A stretch of 64,000 nucleotides of DNA from Kosakonia oryzae (GCF_001658025.2 NZ_CP014007.2:2666001-2730000), one strand, 5' to 3'. Shown: positions 26,801-35,777, counted from the stretch's first letter. Program-made: numbers and translations. The notes: generated by a model from the sequence alone, not told the origin.

Positions 26801-27457
26801 ATGGAATATATTCATTCGTATTTGGTCGGTGGTTCGTGGTTTACTCTGGGTGATAGCATAACAGAACGCGGATGGTATCAGCCCATTGTCGCCAAAAATC
26901 TGGGGCTTGCTGAGTGGACAAACTATGGTATTGGTGGAACTTGTATTGCACAGAAAAACCAACATGATAATACCGCGATGTGTTTACGATATAACCAGAT
27001 GGGGGAGAACCCTGATTTGATTACCATCTGGGGCGGAGGAAATGACTTTGGCTTTAACTTCGGTTCCGAGGGCGGTACAGAAATAGGAAAAATCAAAGAT
27101 AACACGCCCTTGACATTTTATGGCGCGATGAATTTATTACTGGCTGGCGTCATTAAAAAATATCCGTTGGCGCGCGTCGGATTCATTGTCACTACACCGG
27201 TTTCCTTTGCCCGTGGCAGAGATCAAAAAAATGCTAAAGGATATTATCTTACCGATTACTGTCATGTTTGCCGTGAGATGTGTGAGCAATACTCCATTCC
27301 TTATCTGGACTTACAAAAGAATTCCGGCTTCAACGAACTCAATATGAATATTATGACCAGCAACACCGCTGGAACAGTTTCCGACGGGCTGCACCCTTCA
27401 AAATTAGGCATGGAAAGATTAGCGAGTAAAATCACGCATTTTATCTTATCGCTTTAG
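26801..27457 (+). CDS. SGNH/GDSL-type hydrolase (218 aa)
   Basis: Blocks of the SGNH family are visible: I, FTLGDSITERG (Ser nucleophile); II, GIGGT; III, GGGNDFG; V, DGLHPSKLG (Asp/His). Likely an ester hydrolase or O-acetyl transfer partner. The ATG at 26801 follows GATGAGAG; an ATG at 26792 is possible and a longer frame from 26705 is rejected. No signal peptide. AT-richer than neighbours, and directly followed by a membrane acyltransferase, so both may modify a surface glycan. It lies where E. coli has rhsE-type variable DNA. Confidence 0.8.
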   Translation: MEYIHSYLVGGSWFTLGDSITERGWYQPIVAKNLGLAEWTNYGIGGTCIAQKNQHDNTAMCLRYNQMGENPDLITIWGGGNDFGFNFGSEGGTEIGKIKDNTPLTFYGAMNLLLAGVIKKYPLARVGFIVTTPVSFARGRDQKNAKGYYLTDYCHVCREMCEQYSIPYLDLQKNSGFNELNMNIMTSNTAGTVSDGLHPSKLGMERLASKITHFILSL

Positions 27458-27468
27458 GAGAGCCAGCA

Positions 27469-28512
27469 ATGCGGATTGCAACCATTGATATTCTGAAGAT
27501 ATTTTCGATCTTCTTTGTGGTAATGGCACACACCACGCTGTTTTTTCTCAATCGCAATGGTAATGATGTCATATTATGTTTTTTAAGGCAGGCCGGGTTA
27601 CTTGGCGTATCGCTATTTTTCGTGTGTAGCGGTTATTTCTTATTAAATAACAAACATGAAAACCAGGCAAATTACGTCATTGGCAAGATCAAAGGCATCG
27701 TGGTCGTGCTGATTTTCTGGCTGGTATTTTATTACGTTTATGACAACGAGTTCATCAGTAGATTTACCGCTATTCCGGATATTGGTTTCCTCAACTATCT
27801 CAATGTCAGTAATGCAAACACCGAAGCCACACCGCTGTGGTTTATCTTTGCCGTCATTCCGCTCTACGTGTTTACGCCGCTATTTCGATATTCGTTTAAA
27901 AAGGAGCATGCCACAGAGATCCTGAAAATCCTCATTTTGATGGTGGTGATTTCTAATCTGACGTTAGTGAACGCATTGACCGGGGCTTACTTTTCCTTCG
28001 CCATTTTCCCGTTCAATTTGCTGATACCGTTTCAACCTGAAGGATTAATCTGTTTTTTGGTTGGCGGTTATCTCGGGTTGGTAAAGCCAGGCTTCAGGCC
28101 CTGCGGCATCGCGCATTTAGCGGCATTGTTCTCGGCTATCGCGGCGTTAATTGCGCTGTCACTTATTTCCTCCCACGTCGGGATCGCTATTTTCTACGGT
28201 AAATTTTACAACTTACTGTTGCTCACGGCGGCGGTAGGTCTGTTTATTTTTATGACCAGTTTAAACATTAATACCTCACCAGCCTGGGTGAATCACCTCA
28301 GTGAAAATGTATTGGGAATTTACCTCGTGCATAATATTTTTGTTATCGAGATACACAATGCATTTATTCATGAAAGGCTGTTGCGTATGACGGGGATTAC
28401 AGACACATACCTCTATATTTTGTTTTATTCGTTACTGGCTTTTCTTCTTTCTTACGGCCTTTGTACGCTGCTCAAACGTACCCGGGTAACGGCCAGGCTG
28501 GTCACACTTTGA
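27469..28512 (+). CDS. Acyltransferase-3 family membrane protein (347 aa)
   Basis: About 10 hydrophobic helices. The N-terminal IDILKIFSIFFVVMAHTT carries the essential His of the family after TM1. Such proteins move acetyl or other acyl groups from the cytoplasm to glycans (O-antigen, exopolysaccharide; WecH-like). It begins 11 bp after the SGNH gene with a good AGGAG site, forming a two-gene unit of lower GC than the backbone, suggesting acquisition. Target glycan unknown. Confidence 0.82.
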   Translation: MRIATIDILKIFSIFFVVMAHTTLFFLNRNGNDVILCFLRQAGLLGVSLFFVCSGYFLLNNKHENQANYVIGKIKGIVVVLIFWLVFYYVYDNEFISRFTAIPDIGFLNYLNVSNANTEATPLWFIFAVIPLYVFTPLFRYSFKKEHATEILKILILMVVISNLTLVNALTGAYFSFAIFPFNLLIPFQPEGLICFLVGGYLGLVKPGFRPCGIAHLAALFSAIAALIALSLISSHVGIAIFYGKFYNLLLLTAAVGLFIFMTSLNINTSPAWVNHLSENVLGIYLVHNIFVIEIHNAFIHERLLRMTGITDTYLYILFYSLLAFLLSYGLCTLLKRTRVTARLVTL

Positions 28513-28571
28513 TAAATCGGTGCGAACGCGTTGTGCTACTGTGACACTCTCTTGAAAACAAGGAGTTTGCT

Positions 28572-28802
28572 ATGCCGCACGTTGATATCAAATGTTTTCC
28601 CCGCGATCTGAGCGATGAGCAGAAAACCGCGCTGGCGGAGGATATCGCCGGAGTGATTATTCGTCATCTGAACAGCAAAGAGAGTTCCATCAGCGTTGCG
28701 CTGAATGAGTTCGCGCCGGAAGAGTGGAAAGCGCAGGTCTGGGATACGGAAATTGCGCCGCAAATGGAGCAACTGATCAAAAAACCGGGCTACAGTATGT
28801 AA
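28572..28802 (+). CDS. pptA: PptA, tautomerase (76 aa)
   Basis: 4-oxalocrotonate tautomerase family: Pro1 becomes N-terminal after Met removal ([11 protein letters not shown]), acting as the base. It matches remembered E. coli PptA (YdcE) along its length, ending [17 protein letters not shown]. In E. coli pptA is followed directly by yddH; here about 7.5 kb of other DNA lies between them. Confidence 0.93.
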   Translation: MPHVDIKCFPRDLSDEQKTALAEDIAGVIIRHLNSKESSISVALNEFAPEEWKAQVWDTEIAPQMEQLIKKPGYSM

Positions 28803-28812
28803 ATTCCCGGCT

Positions 28813-28841
28813 GCCCACACCGCCTGTGTGGGCTTTTTTTT
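28813..28841 (+). terminator. Intrinsic terminator of pptA
   Basis: GCCCACAC/GTGTGGGC 8-bp stem, 5-nt loop, eight T. Confidence 0.92.
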
Positions 28842-29578
28842 AACCGCCCGCGAGTTATCGCCATTTCTGTTATTGCATTTTTTGTATGATTCCCCGCCGA
28901 TGATTACCCACGGGATATCTGCATACTCGTCAGTACATCGCTGCCAGGGAGGCATCCGCGGAAACCTATTCTATAGTTGCCCTTCCTGCGTATGGTATTG
29001 CCGGAAGTGATTTCCGCTGGCGTTCACGTACTATATACTCTGGCAAAACGGCAGGGCGATATTGAAGCAAAGCGACCACACAAGGTTACCGGGATGTTAT
29101 TCACGCCATCGTCCGACGTTAATTAATTACTCCTGATGATAATGCGCCCGTGCTGACGCATTATTTATATGTATTCATGTTTTTATTAATAGCCATTTTT
29201 ATTATACACTTTGCGTTTATTTTATTACGTCTTTAATCAATTTAGGAACTTTCAGATTTGCAAGTTGTCCATCAAAAATATAAAGTTCGACTGAATCTAT
29301 GCCTGGTTGATTAAATTTATAATGACTCTGGCGCAAAACATATATTGAGCATTTGTATTTGCTGTTCATATACGTTACCGGCGAATGAAATTCTACCAAT
29401 ATCTGTTATCATTTAAATTGTGCTTGCCACCTTCAATATTATTAATGTCGAATCTTGCATGTGATTGTTTTTGTTAAAACAATGCCACGTAATTATTTTC
29501 TTTGTGAATGTATTTTTATTTAGTGATAAATAGCAACTAAATAAGACCCGATAAAATATCCCACTAAGGAGGGGGGTA
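28842..29578. other. Left part of the peptide-export island, no clear gene
   Basis: About 740 bp that becomes steadily AT-richer. Two short frames look partly protein-like but lack ribosome sites: 28992-29126 (+, 44 aa, MVLPEVISAGVHVLYTLAKR...) and 29217-29369 (-, 50 aa, ending DGQLANLKVPKLIKDVIK). They may be remnants. The promoter for the export genes should lie near 29400-29560. Confidence 0.4.
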
Positions 29579-30853
29579 ATGTTTAGAAAGGAAGCACTTG
29601 AAAACCGAAAAATGAGATGGCGCGGACGCGCAATTTTACTGCCGGGCGTCCCGCTCTGGCTAATTATTATGTTCTGTGTCTGCTTTCTGGCCGCTTTTCT
29701 GACCTTTGTAATTGATGGCACATATATGCGCAGGGTAAACGTCAGTGGAGAAATTACCACCTGGCCACGTCCGGTCAATATTTATTCGAATGTGCAGGGG
29801 TTTATTGTTAAATCCTACGTTACCGAAGGTCAAAAAATAAAAAAAGGCGATCCGGTATACCTGATTGATGTCAGCCGAAGCACCCATAGCGGCGTGGTCA
29901 GCGACAATCAGCGCAATGACATCGAGCAACAAATCACCCGTGTGGAAAATATTATCGCCGGGCTACAGGAGAGTAAAAATGCCACGCTGAAAACGCTTGA
30001 GAAGCAAAAGCAGCAATATAGCGAAGCGCTTAAATTTTCGACCGATGTTATTCGCCGGGCAGAAGAGGGCGTCAAGCTGATGAAAGAGAACATGGAAAAT
30101 TATCGTCGTTATCAGGCCCGGGGTCTTATCACCAAGGATCAACTGACGAACCATGTGACGCTCTATTATCAGCAGCAGAATGATCTGTTAGGTCTGCGCA
30201 GCCAGAGTGAACAAAATGCGCTGCAGGTGACCAGCCTCGAGAGTGAAATTCAGACGCAGGCGGCAGATTTCGACAACCGTATTTACCAGATGGAACTTCA
30301 GCGTTACGACCTGCAAAAAGAGCGTCTGAATGCCGATATCAGCGGTGATGTGATTGTCCGCGCAACGTCTGACGGCAAAATCGACTCCCTGAGCGTCACC
30401 GCCGGGCAAATGGTGAATACCGGCGACAGCCTGTTGCAGATTATCCCCGAATCTATCGATCACTATCTACTGGTGGCCTGGGTGCCAAACGATGCGGCGC
30501 CGTATATCGCCGTCGGCGACAAAGTCAATCTCCGTTATGAAGCTTTCCCTGCCGAAAAATTCGGCCAGTTTTCGGCAACCATCAGCCAGATATCTAAAAC
30601 ACCGGCTTCAACGCAGGAAATGATGACTTATCCTGGTGCGCCGAAAAATGTCCAGGGTACATCGATCCCTTATTACAAAGTCGTTATTAAACCCGATCGC
30701 GAAGTGGTGGAGTACGACGGAAAACGTATTTCTCTGGAAAATGGCATGAAGGCGCAGAGCACGCTGTTTCTCGAAAAAAGAAGAATTTATCAATGGATGC
30801 TTTCCCCGTTCTACGACATGAAGCACAGCGCAACAGGACCTGTAAATGAGTAA
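29579..30853 (+). CDS. CvaA/HlyD-type membrane fusion protein for peptide export (424 aa)
   Basis: Periplasmic adaptor of a type I exporter. One N-terminal membrane span (about 22-46), a lipoyl half ([25 protein letters not shown]), a long coiled-coil hairpin (about 95-250), the second lipoyl half ([26 protein letters not shown]) and a beta-barrel domain. Length is near E. coli CvaA (413 aa). Strong AAGGAGG ribosome site. It overlaps the exporter gene by 8 bp. It would join the ABC exporter to TolC, encoded elsewhere. The unit is AT-rich relative to the backbone. Confidence 0.9.
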   Translation: MFRKEALENRKMRWRGRAILLPGVPLWLIIMFCVCFLAAFLTFVIDGTYMRRVNVSGEITTWPRPVNIYSNVQGFIVKSYVTEGQKIKKGDPVYLIDVSRSTHSGVVSDNQRNDIEQQITRVENIIAGLQESKNATLKTLEKQKQQYSEALKFSTDVIRRAEEGVKLMKENMENYRRYQARGLITKDQLTNHVTLYYQQQNDLLGLRSQSEQNALQVTSLESEIQTQAADFDNRIYQMELQRYDLQKERLNADISGDVIVRATSDGKIDSLSVTAGQMVNTGDSLLQIIPESIDHYLLVAWVPNDAAPYIAVGDKVNLRYEAFPAEKFGQFSATISQISKTPASTQEMMTYPGAPKNVQGTSIPYYKVVIKPDREVVEYDGKRISLENGMKAQSTLFLEKRRIYQWMLSPFYDMKHSATGPVNE

Positions 30854-32945
30854 TAAAAGTCTATTTTCCGCGCTGCTCGGCAAGCTGGATTTAAGCTGGT
30901 TCCGACGCGTTCCGATGGTACACCAGACCGAATCTTCGGAGTGTGGTCTGGCGAGTCTGGCCATGATCTGCGGCCACTATGGCAAAAATATTGACCTGAT
31001 AAGCCTGCGTCAGCAGTTTAACCTCTCAGCAAGGGGAACCACGCTGATTGGGTTGAATGAAATTGCGGGCCAGCTTGGCCTTGCCACCCGCGCATTATCG
31101 CTGGATATGCACGAGCTGAAGTTGCTGAAAACTCCTTGCGTCCTGCACTGGGATTTCAACCACTTTGTCGTGCTCGTCGCCGTCAAAGGCAATAAGTATG
31201 TGATTAACGATCCGGCACGCGGACGCAGAACCGTCGGCCAGGCGGAGATGTCACAATACTTTACCGGCGTCGCGCTGGAAGCCATGCCGGGCAGTGAATT
31301 TACCCAGGAAAAAGTAAAAAATCGCGTACGCCTGCGCTCGCTGGTCGGTAGCGTTCACGGGATTAAAGCCACGCTGGCAAAGATCTTTTGTCTTTCTATC
31401 GTCATTGAAGCGATCAACCTTGTACTGCCAGTGGGCACGCAGTTGGTCATGGACCATGCAATTCCGGCGGGCGATCGCGGTTTGCTGTCGCTTATCTGTA
31501 TCGGGCTGTTTTTCTTTATTATGTTGCGGGCCTCTGTCAGCATGTTGCGCGCCTGGACATCGCTGGTGATGTCAACGCTCATTAATGTGCAGTGGCAATC
31601 GGGCTTATTCCGGCACCTGATTAAACTGCCGCTGGGCTATTTTGAACGGCGTAAAATGGGGGATATTCAATCCCGTTTCGGCTCACTGGATACGCTGCGT
31701 GAAACCTTTACCAGTAGCGTCGTCGGCGCCATCATGGACGGCATCATGGTGGTTGGCGTATTAATAATGCTGGTGTTGTACGGCGGCTGGCTGACATGGG
31801 TAGTTCTTGGTTTTACCGCGGTTTATGTGCTGATCCGTCTGTTGACGTATAACTACTATCGCCAACTCTCTGAAGAACGCCTGGTCAGAGGCGCGCGCGC
31901 CAGCTCCTATTTTATGGAGACGCTGTACGGTATCGCGACGGTCAAAATGCAGGATATGAGCGAGCGTCGCGGCACTCACTGGCTAAATTTGCAGGTCGAT
32001 ACCATCAATACCGGGATTAAACTTACCCGTTTGGATTTCTTTTTTAACGGCCTTAATACGTTTATTGCCGCCTGCGATCAGGTCGCGATTTTGTGGCTCG
32101 GTACCAGTCTGGTGATCGACAATCAGATGACCATCGGTATGTTTGTCGCCTTTGGTGCCTTCCGTGGCCAGTTCTCCGATCGTGTCGGTTCGCTGGTTGA
32201 ATTCTTACTGCAACTGCGAATGATGAGTTTGCATAACGAACGTATTTCCGATATCGCTTTGCACGAACGCGAGCCGAGAAAACCGGATTTACCGGCAACG
32301 ACGGAAATGCGTCCTCTCGGTCTTGAAACCACCGGGCTGAGTTATCGTTACGACAGCCAGTCGGCGCCGATATTTAATGATCTGGCGCTGCGAATTGAGC
32401 CGGGCGAGAGCGTAGCGCTGGTTGGCGCTTCCGGCGCCGGAAAGACGACATTAATGAAAGTGCTTTGCGGCCTGTTTGAACCCGATGCGGGTAAAGTGCT
32501 GGTTGATGGTATGGATATCAAACAACTCGGGATAAATAACTACCACAAAATGATTGGCTGCGTGCTACAGGATGACAAGCTGTTCGCCGGTTCTTTGCGG
32601 GAAAATATCTGTGGGTTCGCTGAACATGCGGATGAGGAGTGGATGGTGAAGTGCGCCAAAGCAAGCCATATCCATGATGTTATCCTCGCGATGCCAATGG
32701 GCTATGAAACGCTCATTGGCGAACTGGGCGAGGGGCTCTCCGGCGGGCAGAAGCAGCGCGTATTTATTGCGCGTGCGCTTTATCGTAAGCCTGGATTGCT
32801 CTTTATGGATGAAGCGACCAGTGCGCTGGATCATGAAAGCGAAGCCTGCGTAAATAATGCTATCAAACAGTTGAATATTACTCGCGTTATTATCGCACAC
32901 CGTGCAACAACTATTGCAACAGCGGATCGCGTTATCAACCTGTAA
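30846..32945 (+). CDS. CvaB-like peptidase-containing ABC exporter (699 aa)
   Basis: Bacteriocin-type exporter: N-terminal C39 protease (about 20-150) with the full triad Cys33 (SSECGLASL), His106 (FNHFVVL) and Asp122 (INDPARG); six-helix ABC transmembrane domain (about 165-460); ATPase with Walker [10 protein letters not shown] (about 524), signature LSGGQKQR, Walker B LLFMDEAT and H-loop IIAHRATT. CvaB is 698 aa. The protease should cut double-glycine leaders, and seven such precursors lie immediately downstream, so it is the processing exporter for that array. Confidence 0.93.
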   Translation: MSNKSLFSALLGKLDLSWFRRVPMVHQTESSECGLASLAMICGHYGKNIDLISLRQQFNLSARGTTLIGLNEIAGQLGLATRALSLDMHELKLLKTPCVLHWDFNHFVVLVAVKGNKYVINDPARGRRTVGQAEMSQYFTGVALEAMPGSEFTQEKVKNRVRLRSLVGSVHGIKATLAKIFCLSIVIEAINLVLPVGTQLVMDHAIPAGDRGLLSLICIGLFFFIMLRASVSMLRAWTSLVMSTLINVQWQSGLFRHLIKLPLGYFERRKMGDIQSRFGSLDTLRETFTSSVVGAIMDGIMVVGVLIMLVLYGGWLTWVVLGFTAVYVLIRLLTYNYYRQLSEERLVRGARASSYFMETLYGIATVKMQDMSERRGTHWLNLQVDTINTGIKLTRLDFFFNGLNTFIAACDQVAILWLGTSLVIDNQMTIGMFVAFGAFRGQFSDRVGSLVEFLLQLRMMSLHNERISDIALHEREPRKPDLPATTEMRPLGLETTGLSYRYDSQSAPIFNDLALRIEPGESVALVGASGAGKTTLMKVLCGLFEPDAGKVLVDGMDIKQLGINNYHKMIGCVLQDDKLFAGSLRENICGFAEHADEEWMVKCAKASHIHDVILAMPMGYETLIGELGEGLSGGQKQRVFIARALYRKPGLLFMDEATSALDHESEACVNNAIKQLNITRVIIAHRATTIATADRVINL

Positions 32946-33040
32946 TTTCATAAACACCCTGCATGCCGCTTTGTTTACTTTAGGAATAATATTTCTAATT
33001 ATTTCTGGACGATAAAGCGGCATATAATAGATAATTTCTT

Positions 33041-33064
33041 CACAGGTTATAAAGAATACCTGTG
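33041..33064 (+). repeat. Inverted repeat upstream of the peptide array
   Basis: CACAGGT and ACCTGTG with a 10-nt spacer, between the exporter and the first peptide gene, without a T-run. A TATAAT hexamer lies at 33023-33028 with no good -35. It could be an operator or an mRNA hairpin that separates exporter and peptide expression. Confidence 0.4.
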
Positions 33065-33126
33065 CAAGAGAAACAAGTTAAAAATGCAATTAACTAAAAT
33101 GCAGTAAAATATTAAGGATAATATTT

Positions 33127-33363
33127 ATGAAAGAACTTAACTCTATTGAAATGCGTGAAGTATCTGGTGCTGGCCTGCTGTCAGATTCGGCTGGTCTGCT
33201 CGGTAGCGGTATCGGCGCTATTGTTGATATGGCTATGGGTGGTAAAAGCACAACAGGTGCAGATTTTGGTCGCAACATGGCTGAAAGCATCGCCACTATC
33301 GTTGAATCTGGCTTCGGTATTATTAACAATATCTTCAACAGCCTGTTCGGCAAGAAAAAATAA
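33127..33363 (+). CDS. Microcin-like precursor peptide 1 (78 aa)
   Basis: A leader of the double-glycine class II microcin type, MKELNSIEMREVSGA, is predicted to be cut after Gly14-Ala15. The 63-residue mature peptide has a glycine zipper (A22, G26, G30 four apart), the conserved Asp34, a GGKSTT turn, an amphipathic helix and a basic LFGKKK tail. No Cys. RBS AAGGA. First of seven paralogues beside their exporter. The likely role is a secreted antibacterial peptide; a Cdz-like surface toxin or a non-toxic exported peptide is also possible. Confidence 0.85.
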   Translation: MKELNSIEMREVSGAGLLSDSAGLLGSGIGAIVDMAMGGKSTTGADFGRNMAESIATIVESGFGIINNIFNSLFGKKK

Positions 33364-33693
33364 ATTATTAATACCCTCTGATAGCTAAGCGCCATTAGTT
33401 ATTATTTGATTTCTATGTTTGGTGGCATTCCTTATGGAATGCCATTTTTATTTATACTGTGGAAAATATTCTTCCTCTTACAAATAACTCTGTGGATTGC
33501 TATTTTTACGGGTATTTTTTAGGAAATTTATCACTTACAATCGCTGGACAGAAAAATAATTTCAGCAGATAATTTCCTTTAACAAGTCAGTATAACGTTT
33601 GTCGTTATTAGAAATAATAACAAGAGAAAGCGATAGTAATAATTTTAGATTACTGCTTCGCATTTAAATAAGTAAAAATTAAGGATAATAGTC
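33364..33693. other. Spacer between peptide genes 1 and 2
   Basis: 330 bp, AT-rich. It holds a terminator-like hairpin (33424-33452), a GTTATTA/TAATAAC inverted repeat (33604-33621) and a 35-codon hydrophobic frame (33415-33522) without a ribosome site. No convincing immunity gene. Confidence 0.5.
33424..33452 (+). terminator. Hairpin/terminator after peptide gene 1
   Basis: GGCATTCC-TTAT-GGAATGCC perfect stem followed by ATTTTTATTT. The ATTCC/GGAAT core recurs after other genes in the array. Confidence 0.8.
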
Positions 33694-33933
33694 ATGAAAG
33701 AACTCAATACTGTAGAAATGAAAGAAGTCTCAGGCGCCGGTTTTTTAACTGATACCGCAGGCATGCTCGGTGGCGGTATCGGTGCTATCGTTGACCTGGC
33801 TCTGGGTAGCAAAAACACCGCAGCAGCTGACGCAGGCCGTAATATTGGGAAAGGCATTGGCGGTATTGTTGAAGCCGGCATCAATGCAATTACCTCTTTC
33901 TTCGGCGGTCTGTTCGGTAAAAAAGGCGAATAA
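33694..33933 (+). CDS. Microcin-like precursor peptide 2 (79 aa)
   Basis: Same leader (MKELNTVEMKEVSGA). The mature peptide keeps A22, G26, G30 and Asp34 of the zipper (GMLGGGIGAIVD), a variable middle (SKNTAAADAGRN) and a C-terminal FFGGLFGKKGE. No Cys. RBS AAGGA 8 nt before the ATG, in the same upstream phrase (attaaggataat) as gene 1. Paralogue of gene 1, differing mainly in the central loop and second helix. Confidence 0.85.
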   Translation: MKELNTVEMKEVSGAGFLTDTAGMLGGGIGAIVDLALGSKNTAAADAGRNIGKGIGGIVEAGINAITSFFGGLFGKKGE

Positions 33934-34351
33934 TCCCCGCTAAGCATCATTTATTAATACTCTGGTAGCTCTTCTCATAAGTGATATTCCAGTCGGGATA
34001 TCACTTATTTTTATCTGACCGTACGACACCTTTCCTAAATAATCTAAAATAACGTACTCTCTGCGTTCATTGTGTGCATCATGTTAATTTCCTTTTTCGA
34101 TACCATATGACTAGCATATATTTATCGGTAGGGCTGGGTTTTCAATTTCCACTGTAATTTCGGCATGTTGTTTTAGGAAAAATATCTCACACTCTTTATA
34201 GACAGCGCGAAGTGTTTTAAGAGATACTTTACTCAACGAATAAAACAGAGTTTAAAAAACCTTTATAAATAACTTTCATGAGCAGTGTGGAATTAATTCT
34301 ATAAACTCCTGTTGCATATTATAAAGTGCATTAAGATTAAGGATGATAAGC
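33934..34351. other. Spacer between peptide genes 2 and 3
   Basis: 418 bp, AT-rich, the longest spacer in the array. Apart from the hairpin at 33979-34013 I see only frames of under 20 codons. It may carry a promoter for gene 3 or a decayed gene. Confidence 0.45.
33979..34013 (+). terminator. Hairpin/terminator after peptide gene 2
   Basis: AAGTGATATTCC-AGTC-GGGATATCACTT stem (one G-T pair) followed by ATTTTTAT. Confidence 0.8.
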
Positions 34352-34591
34352 ATGAAAGAACTCAACGCAATTGAAATGCAAGAGGTTTCAGGCGCTGGCA
34401 TTTTATCGACTGCTGGTAGCATGGTTGGCGCAGGTATCGGTAGTATCCTTGATGCTATTACTCCTGGTGAAAGCACACTCATGACTGACGCGTGCCAGAC
34501 TATTGGTCGGTTTATTGGTGCAATAGCTGAAAATCCTCTGGGAATATTTGGCGTCATACTGAGTAATTTATTAAGCCGTAACAACGGCTAA
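34352..34591 (+). CDS. Microcin-like precursor peptide 3 (79 aa)
   Basis: Leader MKELNAIEMQEVSGA is intact. The mature part is the most diverged of the zipper type: G26, G30 and Asp34 remain (GAGIGSILD), but the GGK turn is TPGES, one Cys appears (TDACQTIG) and the C-terminus is ILSNLLSRNNG without the LFG motif. Start at 34352 behind AAGGATGATAAG; three extra in-frame codons upstream are rejected by analogy. It may be a drifting or specialised copy. Confidence 0.8.
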   Translation: MKELNAIEMQEVSGAGILSTAGSMVGAGIGSILDAITPGESTLMTDACQTIGRFIGAIAENPLGIFGVILSNLLSRNNG

Positions 34592-34626
34592 TAATCGTGA
34601 AAATATTTTTAATTAACAGATCCAGC

Positions 34627-34655
34627 GTGTCATTCCATATCGGGTAACACTTTTG
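34627..34655 (+). terminator. Imperfect hairpin after peptide gene 3
   Basis: GTGTCATTCC-ATATC-GGGTAACAC, imperfect pairing, followed by TTTT. It has the same ATTCC/GGG layout as the other spacers. Confidence 0.55.
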
Positions 34656-34706
34656 ATCATTGAATCGTTGGTTTCCTTCGATTTCTAACAATACTAAGGA
34701 GTATTT

Positions 34707-34964
34707 ATGAAAGAGCTTAATAATAACGAAATGATGGCAGTTTCTGGCGCTGGTTTCTTATCAGATGCCGCTGGTGCATTTGGTGGTGGCCTGGGCGGCA
34801 TCGTTGACATTTTCCTGGGTGGTAAGAAAACCACGTTCTCTGATGCCGGCCGTAGCATTTGCGAAAGCATCGCAGGCGTCTTTGAATCAGGCTATGACAT
34901 GGCCAAAAACGCGATTAGCGGCCTGTTCGGCGGAATTTTAGGGATGTTTGGTAAAGATAAATAA
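34707..34964 (+). CDS. Microcin-like precursor peptide 4 (85 aa)
   Basis: Leader MKELNNNEMMAVSGA. The zipper is very Gly-rich (AGAFGGGLGGIVDIFLGGKKTT), with one Cys (SICESIAG) and a longer C-terminus that repeats the LFG element (ISGLFGGILGMFGKDK). The NNNEMMAVSGAGFLS start groups it with genes 5 and 6. RBS AAGGAG, stronger than in genes 1-3. Longest member of the array. Confidence 0.85.
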   Translation: MKELNNNEMMAVSGAGFLSDAAGAFGGGLGGIVDIFLGGKKTTFSDAGRSICESIAGVFESGYDMAKNAISGLFGGILGMFGKDK

Positions 34965-35020
34965 TCTGCCAAACATTCCTGAAAGATAATAGATTCTATT
35001 TTTATTTACTGACCGGGAGT

Positions 35021-35040
35021 GGTATTCCTGCCGGAATAAC
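35021..35040 (+). repeat. Hairpin after peptide gene 4
   Basis: GGTATTCC-TGCC-GGAATAAC, one mismatch, no T-run directly after it. Same core as the other spacer hairpins. It more likely shapes or stabilises mRNA than ends transcription. Confidence 0.6.
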
Positions 35041-35101
35041 GCAACTAGTTTTAATGGATGGGGTGATTATTCTACCCCCCCTAACATAAAAAGGAGTATT
35101 T

Positions 35102-35338
35102 ATGAAAGAGCTTAACAATAACGAAATGATGGCTGTTTCTGGCGCAGGTTTTCTGTCTAATACCGCTGGTATGATCGGTGGCGCTCTGGGTGGCGTTGTT
35201 GACGCTATCCTGGGTGGCGACAAAACCACTTTTGCTGATATGAGCCGTAAAGCTTGCCAGGCTGTTGCCGGCTTTATCGAATCTGGTTTTGGTATCGTTA
35301 AAAATCTGTTCGGTGGCCTGTTCGGCTCCAAAGCATAA
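35102..35338 (+). CDS. Microcin-like precursor peptide 5 (78 aa)
   Basis: Leader MKELNNNEMMAVSGA. The mature peptide has two interleaved zipper faces (A22-G26-G30-D34-G38 and G23-G27-G31-A35-G39), then GDKTTFAD, a helix with one Cys (RKACQAVAGF) and LFGGLFGSKA at the end. RBS AAGGAG. Differs from peptide 6 at only five positions, so the two are recent duplicates. Confidence 0.88.
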   Translation: MKELNNNEMMAVSGAGFLSNTAGMIGGALGGVVDAILGGDKTTFADMSRKACQAVAGFIESGFGIVKNLFGGLFGSKA

Positions 35339-35376
35339 TTGACAGATTAATAATTCCATCCGTAGTAAATCCACAT

Positions 35377-35404
35377 GGATGATATTTCCACTGGAATATC
35401 ATCC
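35377..35404 (+). repeat. Long hairpin after peptide gene 5
   Basis: GGATGATATT pairs with AATATCATCC (35395-35404), extended by inner CC/GG. No T-run. Strongest stem of the set; probably an mRNA-stabilising or attenuating element. Confidence 0.7.
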
Positions 35405-35458
35405 GGGGAAGTTAGTTTCGGAGTTAACGCTCCGTATTTTAAAATATAAGGAAATATC

Positions 35459-35695
35459 ATGAAAGTACTGAACAACAATGAAATGATGGCCGTTTCTGGC
35501 GCAGGTTTTCTGTCTAATACCGCTGGTATGATCGGTGGCGCTCTGGGCGGCGTTGTTGATGCAATCCTGGGTGGCGACAAAACTACTTTCGCAGATTTGA
35601 GCCGTAAAGCTTGCCAGGCTGTTGCTGGTTTCGTCGAATCCGGTTTTGGCATGATTAAAAATCTGTTCGGTGGCCTGTTCGGCTCCAAAGCATAA
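35459..35695 (+). CDS. Microcin-like precursor peptide 6 (78 aa)
   Basis: Near-identical to peptide 5: E3V in the leader, and M47L, I59V, I65M and V66I in the mature part, all conservative. Shares the single Cys and LFGGLFGSKA tail. Upstream TAAGGAAATATC ribosome site differs from gene 5, whose flank is AAAAAGGAGTATTT, so the duplication did not keep the full leader region. Confidence 0.88.
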   Translation: MKVLNNNEMMAVSGAGFLSNTAGMIGGALGGVVDAILGGDKTTFADLSRKACQAVAGFVESGFGMIKNLFGGLFGSKA

Positions 35696-35754
35696 TTAAT
35701 CTGCCAGGCGCTTCTGACAGAAAAATATCTCAATTTTTAAGTAACCGGCCGTCG

Positions 35755-35777
35755 GTGATATTTTCCTGAATTATCAC
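35755..35777 (+). repeat. Hairpin after peptide gene 6
   Basis: GTGATA and TATCAC arms with a TTCC-containing spacer. A degenerate version of the gene 2 hairpin. Confidence 0.5.

Noticed and set aside
28992-29126. 44-codon frame (MVLPEVISAGVHVLYTLAKR...) after pptA as a gene
   Set aside because: Protein-like wording but no ribosome site and no recognisable family; kept only as a possible remnant in the region note.
33415-33522. 35-codon hydrophobic frame after peptide gene 1, considered as an immunity peptide
   Set aside because: No ribosome site and it overlaps a terminator hairpin; AT-rich DNA easily yields hydrophobic frames. Not repeated after other peptide genes.
33090-35733. Minus-strand frames of about 100 residues opposite each peptide gene, considered as immunity genes
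   Set aside because: They mirror the plus-strand paralogues in register, are Pro/Ser/Ala-rich without membrane pattern, and lack ribosome sites.
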